Assembly: GCA_041743425.1 (NCBI GenBank)
Contig: JBGTMS010000136.1
Coordinates: 1 to 35,155, forward strand
Direction: 5' to 3'
Source: JTS-RE37 sp041743425
Lineage (GTDB): Bacteria > Bacteroidota > Bacteroidia > Flavobacteriales > Flavobacteriaceae
Length of the DNA: 35,155 nt
Positions 31,216 through 35,155 of the stretch are shown here, piece by piece (the stretch's first letter is position 1; every line of letters begins with the position of its first letter). The position numbers were made by a program, and so were the translations under genes. The notes under the pieces were generated by a model. That model did not search any database. It worked only from the letters and a program-made list of their open reading frames with translations, and was not told the DNA's origin.

Positions 31216-31857
31216 CTATCGCATTCTTCTCGCGGGATTCCCAAAATACGTGCCCGGCTCGCTCACATCCTTGATATTTACCGATCCCACCCCCAGGTAG
31301 GCCCCGTCACATACTGTAATGAGCGGGGAAACCGTTACTTTAGTTGCCAGGAAAACATTCTTCCCGATTTTGGCACCGCCTCCTACATCAACTGTGGGCA
31401 TCACGGAACAAAAGTCACCGATCACGGCGTCATGGCCAAGCACACTGTTCACATTAACGGATACCAACTTGCCTATTTTCAGGCTTGCCCCCAATTTGAC
31501 ACCCGGGCAGATGATGGCGCCTTCGCCTATTTTCACCCCGGGACCAATCAGAGCATCGCTTGAAATAAACGAATAAAAGGTCACCTTATTTTTCAGTTTC
31601 TCGTAGATCTGCCTTTTAAATTCAATGTTGGCTATGGCTATGACCACCATGTCCTCTTTATCAAACTGATATCCTTCTACCGATCCGCAGATTTTATGAT
31701 CGCTGATCCTGCCACGTAAGGCCTCCATATCATCGTCTATAAATCCCTTGAGTTTAAAATCCCTTTCTTCGACGGGAATGGCATCCAGATAGCTCATCAC
31801 TTCCCTGCCATAGCCACCGGATCCTATCACAAATAAATTTGGATGACTCGTATTCAT
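31216..31857 (-). CDS. NeuD/PglD-like sugar O- or N-acetyltransferase (hexapeptide repeat)
   Basis: A 213-residue left-handed beta-helix acyltransferase with an N-terminal nucleotide-sugar-binding Rossmann-like part (VIGSGGYGREVMSYL at 10-24) and a C-terminal set of hexapeptide repeats. The probable catalytic base is the His in SVLGHDAVIGDFC; the coenzyme A-binding end shows YFGNPARRM. PglD acetylates the 4-amino group of a UDP-bacillosamine precursor and NeuD acetylates a sialic acid; which of the two, or another amino sugar, cannot be told. It sits next to a PglC-like and a PglA-like gene, which favours a bacillosamine-type sugar. It has a possible promoter of its own behind inverted repeat copy 3. 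Confidence 0.85.
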   Translation of the reverse strand: MNTSHPNLFVIGSGGYGREVMSYLDAIPVEERDFKLKGFIDDDMEALRGRISDHKICGSVEGYQFDKEDMVVIAIANIEFKRQIYEKLKNKVTFYSFISSDALIGPGVKIGEGAIICPGVKLGASLKIGKLVSVNVNSVLGHDAVIGDFCSVMPTVDVGGGAKIGKNVFLATKVTVSPLITVCDGAYLGVGSVNIKDVSEPGTYFGNPARRMR

Positions 31858-31900
31858 ACAATCACGTTACACATTCCGGGGCTCTTTTTGTAAACAAGCT

Positions 31901-31933
31901 GCAAAGTACGTGATTATAATGATAAGAGTCAAA
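31901..31933 (-). promoter_or_regulatory. Possible promoter of the NeuD-like gene
   Basis: On the minus strand TTTG (complement of 31930-31933) is followed after 21 bases by TACTTTGC (complement of 31901-31908). The consensus is TAnnTTTG, so the box lacks one spacer base. It lies 44 bases ahead of the ATG at 31857, downstream of inverted repeat copy 3. Confidence 0.35.
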
Positions 31934-31984
31934 TGGATGATACCTCATATTTACTACCTTTTTGTTGTCTGAAGTAACCTGTTT

Positions 31985-32147
31985 AATTTGAATAACGGTT
32001 AAGCTATTTAAGTCGAAAATTCTGTTTCCCTGACCCTAAAGGGCCATAATTTTCTCTCGCAGATCTATTTTGATGGGATTTTTCCTCCCTTTAGGATTGT
32101 GGAACAGAAAACACCTGTTTCATTGGATTGTCCATGATTCACGTTAT
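31985..32147. repeat. Long imperfect inverted repeat, copy 3
   Basis: Third copy, with AATTTGAATAACGGTTAAGC, CGAAAATTCTGTTTCCCTGA and CCCTAAAGGG in the left arm, and CCTCCCTTTAGGATTGTGG, AACAGAAAACACCTG and a TTCACGTTATT ending in the right arm. The left arm reads GAAAATTCTGTTTCCCTGAC and the complement of the right arm reads a similar CTGTTCC...CTAAAGGG, so the two pair for about 60 bases. The right end reaches the stop codon of the GT2 gene (32144). With copies 1 and 2 it is in the same orientation relative to the flanking minus-strand genes. Confidence 0.8.
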
Positions 32148-33172
32148 TTAAGGAGATTCAAAAGACGATAAAAGCCCCTGAGACCGTACATAAAAGGGTA
32201 GAGGAGGGGCTTGTTGTTCACAATGAGGATCAGCACCCTGTAGACCGGGCCGTTGAAATCAGCACCTATCAGATAATTCAAGGGGTAAGCCTTAATTTTT
32301 TTGAAGCCTTTAAGCATGGGACCTACATAAGAAAAAGAGATATCGGATCGCACCAGCCGCAACAACAAAAACAGGACAATGGCCTGTTGTTTGGATTTCA
32401 GGCGTTTATAGGACGCAGGATGGGTGGCGGGGGAAACATGGCGCTCGATCAGTTCTCCTTCCGTGTATACCGCTTTCTCACAGTCATAAACAAACTTCCG
32501 GTAATGGTTGGGTTCCTTACTCGTCCTGATGGAGTTGGGCACTGTGATATAGCGGTAAACGTCCAGTGGAATAAACAGCATCTTTTGGGCATAAAGGAGA
32601 TTTTCGAACGTAAAAATAACATCCTCCATCAGCCGGTCTTCCATAAATGTGGTGCCATGGGCTTCAAGGAAGGATCTTTTTACCATATACCACCATGCTT
32701 CGCCCGTATAATTCCGGCTTCCTATAAATTCAATTCCGGTTTGAAATTCAAACTTCCCGGACAGTTCCGGGGAATCGGTATCAGGCTTTAAGGGATCTTT
32801 TTGATCCAGGGAGGTATGTTCAAAGGCGAGAATATCCGGGTCGTATTCTTCAACCAGGGATACAAGGGTTCCCAAAACATTCCTTGCCATATAATCGTCC
32901 GGATCAAAGAAATAGAGATAATTCCCTTTGGCAACATTCAGACCTGCATTGCGGGCACTGCCTACCCCTCCGTTGGGTTTGTCGATCACCACTACTTGCC
33001 GGAACCTGCTTTCGTAGGATCGCGCGATGGTGAGGGATTCGTCTTTGGAACCATCATTTACCACAAGGATCTCGTACACCGCAGGGTCCAGATCCTGATC
33101 GAGCAAGCTGTCCAGGCAGCGCCCGAGGTACTTTTCCATATTATAACAGGGGAGTACAAAACTTACTTTCAT
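32144..33172 (-). CDS. GT2-family glycosyltransferase
   Basis: A 342-residue GT-A glycosyltransferase that adds a sugar to a lipid-linked glycan at the cytoplasmic face. It starts with FVLPCYNMEKYLGRCLDSLL at 5-24, has NDGSKDES at 39-46, NGGVGSARNAGL and the metal-binding FFDPDDY at 88-94 (Asp90, Asp92), and a later ED-type acid near MEDRLMED, which matches the catalytic-base region. The donor sugar is not readable. It lies ten bases downstream of the PglC-like gene, which it probably follows in the pathway. Its 3' end runs into inverted repeat copy 3. Confidence 0.9.
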   Translation of the reverse strand: MKVSFVLPCYNMEKYLGRCLDSLLDQDLDPAVYEILVVNDGSKDESLTIARSYESRFRQVVVIDKPNGGVGSARNAGLNVAKGNYLYFFDPDDYMARNVLGTLVSLVEEYDPDILAFEHTSLDQKDPLKPDTDSPELSGKFEFQTGIEFIGSRNYTGEAWWYMVKRSFLEAHGTTFMEDRLMEDVIFTFENLLYAQKMLFIPLDVYRYITVPNSIRTSKEPNHYRKFVYDCEKAVYTEGELIERHVSPATHPASYKRLKSKQQAIVLFLLLRLVRSDISFSYVGPMLKGFKKIKAYPLNYLIGADFNGPVYRVLILIVNNKPLLYPFMYGLRGFYRLLNLLK

Positions 33173-33182
33173 GCCACGATAA

Positions 33183-33782
33183 TTAGTTGCCTTTAAAATG
33201 CTCCATGGTGACGTGTGTTTCAGAAGAAATCCCTTCGGACAACACTATTTTTTTAATGGTGAGCAGCACAATCCGGACATCAAGTATAAAATTGAGGTGT
33301 TCCACATAATATACATCTAGTTCCAATTTTCTTGGCCAGGAAATGGCGTTGCGGCCATTCACCTGGGCCCACCCTGTAATGCCGGGTCTGACCTGGTGTC
33401 TTTTTGATTGCTCTTCACTGTAAAGTGGCAGGTAGGATACCAGTAAAGGTCTGGGCCCTATCAGACTCATATCTCCTTTGATCACATTAAAGAGCTGCGG
33501 GATCTCATCAAGAGAAGTCCTACGCACAAAGAGCCCGATTCGCGTAAGCCTGTCGGCATCCGGGAGAAGTTCCCCATCCGGACCTTTTTCATCGGTCATC
33601 GATTTGAACTTGGTGATATTAAAGATCCGGCCATGCTTTCCGGGCCGTGGCTGTGAAAAGAAGGCGGAACCCTGAACTGCCGTGAGCAAAAGGGTTACCA
33701 GCAAGAGCACGGGGCTTAGTATCACCACAAGCAAAAGGGCGACAGTAAGGTCTATGGCTCTCTTAAAAAAGTGTTTGTACAT
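33183..33782 (-). CDS. PglC-like phosphoglycosyl transferase (initiating sugar transferase)
   Basis: Starts a lipid-linked glycan by moving a phospho-sugar from UDP-sugar to undecaprenyl phosphate. The 199 residues match the small single-domain class (PglC, about 200) rather than the large WbaP type. A hydrophobic stretch at 9-36 is broken by Ser23-Pro24, as in the re-entrant helix of PglC. The catalytic Asp92-Glu93 pair sits in SLDEIPQL, and the conserved GPRP (109-112) and RPGITGWAQVNGRN (132-145) follow. PglC uses UDP-diNAc-bacillosamine; the PglD-like and PglA-like neighbours support a related sugar, but the PglE and PglF genes are not in the window. Confidence 0.93.
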   Translation of the reverse strand: MYKHFFKRAIDLTVALLLVVILSPVLLLVTLLLTAVQGSAFFSQPRPGKHGRIFNITKFKSMTDEKGPDGELLPDADRLTRIGLFVRRTSLDEIPQLFNVIKGDMSLIGPRPLLVSYLPLYSEEQSKRHQVRPGITGWAQVNGRNAISWPRKLELDVYYVEHLNFILDVRIVLLTIKKIVLSEGISSETHVTMEHFKGN

Positions 33783-33870
33783 TGGTACTTACATTTCGGG
33801 GGACAAAATAAGGCCATTTTTCTTTAACAGCACCGCTTTTATAGATGAACGCCTTTAAAATTGGATAAAA

Positions 33871-35055
33871 TCAGGCATTGCCGGTTTTTGTCGTATCCGA
33901 CTTTTCAAGTTCTTTGTATTCCTGCAGGATGGCCGCCCAAACCCGTTTTTGTTCAAATCGTTCACTGATCATTGATCTGGCATTGGCAGCCATGTCCTGC
34001 AGTAATTGCCGGTCGGCCAATAGTCTTTCCACAGCATTGGTAAGTTGTGCCTCATCTTTGGGAGTCACTATAAGTCCGTTCTTACCATGTTCCACCGTTT
34101 CATTACAGCCGTTGATATCAGTAACAACGGATGGAAGTCCCATAGAACCTGCTTCAAGTGGGACGTTCGGAAATCCCTCCCTGTAACTGGGGAATACCAG
34201 GAGGTCTGAAATGGCGAGGTAAGGCCTTACATCCATTTGGGTACCTCCCTCGACAATAGAAGGATTCTTGGCAATGCGCTCCAGGGTGCGGGGTAGCAGC
34301 GGATCCAGTTCAGGTTCCATCATCCCGATCAGGAGCAACTTGAGATCAGGGTGTTTGAGCGTCAGCCGGTCAAAAACCGCAACGAGTTCGTTGATTCCTT
34401 TGTCTTTTACCAGCCGCCCTATAAAAATACAGACAAAATCTTTCTCGCTAAGGCCAAGAGATGCCTTTAAATTTTGCCGTTCACTTTCAGGAAAGAGGGC
34501 AGGATCAAAACGGGCGGTATCCACTCCGTTGGAACTGATGCAGTCCAGTACTTTAAACTTTGAGGGTTTGGCAAACTTTCGATCCAGCACAATTTTGTGA
34601 ATCCCCCGGGAATTGGGATACACTCTCGTCGCACAGGCATAAGTGAGTTTCTCTACAAAGGTGAGTACGGAGAGTTTGAGGCCTCCGGCCTCGAGAAGCG
34701 GCAGTCCGGCAATATCGTGTAGCCGGTGCGGAACCCCTGCCATATAGGCCGCCATCATTCCGATAAGGCCGGCCTTCGGGGTGTGGGTATGTACAAAATA
34801 GGGCTTTTCCTTTTTCAGGACCCGGTAGAGTCGAAAAAGAGATATGAGATCCTGAAAGGGGGTGATCCTGCGTGTCATTTGAATGGGGATGGCACGGGCA
34901 TTTTGTTCGGCACAGGCTATTTCCAATTCGCCTTCCGGCTCTGAAGCGGCTATTCCGATCACTTCATAATGGTCGGCCATATGCTTTAATTGTCCCTTTA
35001 AAAGGCTTTTAATGGAGTAGGATACTGTAGTAATACGGATTAGCTTTTTTTTCAT
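33871..35055 (-). CDS. GT4-family glycosyltransferase, PglA-like
   Basis: A 394-residue GT-B enzyme that probably adds the second sugar to the initiating lipid-linked sugar. It has HTHTPKAGLIGMMAA at about 94, GLPLLEAGG, FIGRLVKDKGINEL at about 216, and the EX7E motif in YREGFPNVPLEAGSMGLPSV. The next gene, 88 bases downstream, is the PglC-like enzyme, the same pair as in the Campylobacter pgl system in which PglA follows PglC. The donor sugar is not readable from sequence. It is 55 bases downstream of the truncated gene at the window edge and has no promoter box of its own that I can find. Confidence 0.9.
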   Translation of the reverse strand: MKKKLIRITTVSYSIKSLLKGQLKHMADHYEVIGIAASEPEGELEIACAEQNARAIPIQMTRRITPFQDLISLFRLYRVLKKEKPYFVHTHTPKAGLIGMMAAYMAGVPHRLHDIAGLPLLEAGGLKLSVLTFVEKLTYACATRVYPNSRGIHKIVLDRKFAKPSKFKVLDCISSNGVDTARFDPALFPESERQNLKASLGLSEKDFVCIFIGRLVKDKGINELVAVFDRLTLKHPDLKLLLIGMMEPELDPLLPRTLERIAKNPSIVEGGTQMDVRPYLAISDLLVFPSYREGFPNVPLEAGSMGLPSVVTDINGCNETVEHGKNGLIVTPKDEAQLTNAVERLLADRQLLQDMAANARSMISERFEQKRVWAAILQEYKELEKSDTTKTGNA

Positions 35056-35109
35056 ACTTTGTTAATCGCTTTAAATCATAACAGCGGCATTGGCTGGAGT
35101 TGAACTACC

Positions 35110-35155
35110 CTATATGTCCAGTGCATCTTCATACGCTTCCAGAATCTTTTCCTTA
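35110..35155 (-). CDS. C-terminal fragment of an upstream gene
   Basis: The last 15 codons of an open frame that enters from beyond the window and ends in TAG (complement of 35110-35112), reading KEKILEAYEDALDI. It is hydrophilic and helical-looking, which suits a real C-terminus, but is too short to identify. It would be the gene before the PglA-like one in the same direction. Confidence 0.45.
   Translation of the reverse strand, partial: KEKILEAYEDALDI

Overview
The window looks like chromosomal DNA of a Gram-negative member of the Bacteroidota, most likely a flavobacterium (Flavobacteriaceae). The evidence is the set of protein families (TamB, a long OstA/LptD-type protein, BshA for bacillithiol, a NagZ/beta-lactamase-like fusion, an OmpA protein, an MCE protein), promoters of the TTTG...TAnnTTTG type, and almost no Shine-Dalgarno sequences. 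No rRNA, tRNA, CRISPR array, integrase or transposase was seen.

Layout. Bases 1-4227 (+ strand) hold the 3' part of tamB, a glycolytic pair pfkA-gapA, and a BadF/BadG-type sugar kinase. Bases 4272-7601 (- strand) hold ridA and an lptD-like outer-membrane gene. Bases 7747-12801 (+) hold a cell-wall amidase, an MCE/MlaD protein, a membrane Fe-S protein with its CCG-domain partner, and a conserved protein of unknown function. Bases 12923-18875 (+) hold the GH3/serine-hydrolase fusion, bshA, a PrcB-like protein and an OmpA protein. Most of these are envelope or housekeeping genes.

Bases 18876-19680 hold a small cassette: a DUF559 (Vsr-like) endonuclease gene flanked by 55-bp repeat units whose ends form long GC-rich palindromes. 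The repeat encodes the C-terminus of the endonuclease.

Bases 19681-35155 (all - strand except the shadows) form a surface-glycan and acyl-modification region. In transcription order it has: a PglA-like GT4, a PglC-like phosphoglycosyl transferase, a GT2, and a NeuD/PglD-like acyltransferase; then acyl carrier protein, ketoreductase, AMP-forming ligase, LuxE and LuxC; then FemAB-like, CelD-type GNAT, MBOAT and SGNH proteins; then a second CelD-type GNAT. My reading is that the first group builds a lipid-linked glycan, the carrier-protein/ligase/ketoreductase/LuxE/LuxC group makes or reduces an unusual acyl group, and the MBOAT-SGNH-GNAT group transfers acyl or aminoacyl groups to a surface product. 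The set resembles a DltABCD system (ligase, carrier, MBOAT, SGNH) combined with bioluminescence-type acyl reduction, but there is no luciferase. This is the best candidate for an undescribed system.

A second unexplained structure is a roughly 160-bp imperfect inverted repeat present three times (about 4691, 20936 and 31985). Each copy lies in the same orientation between two co-directional minus-strand genes.
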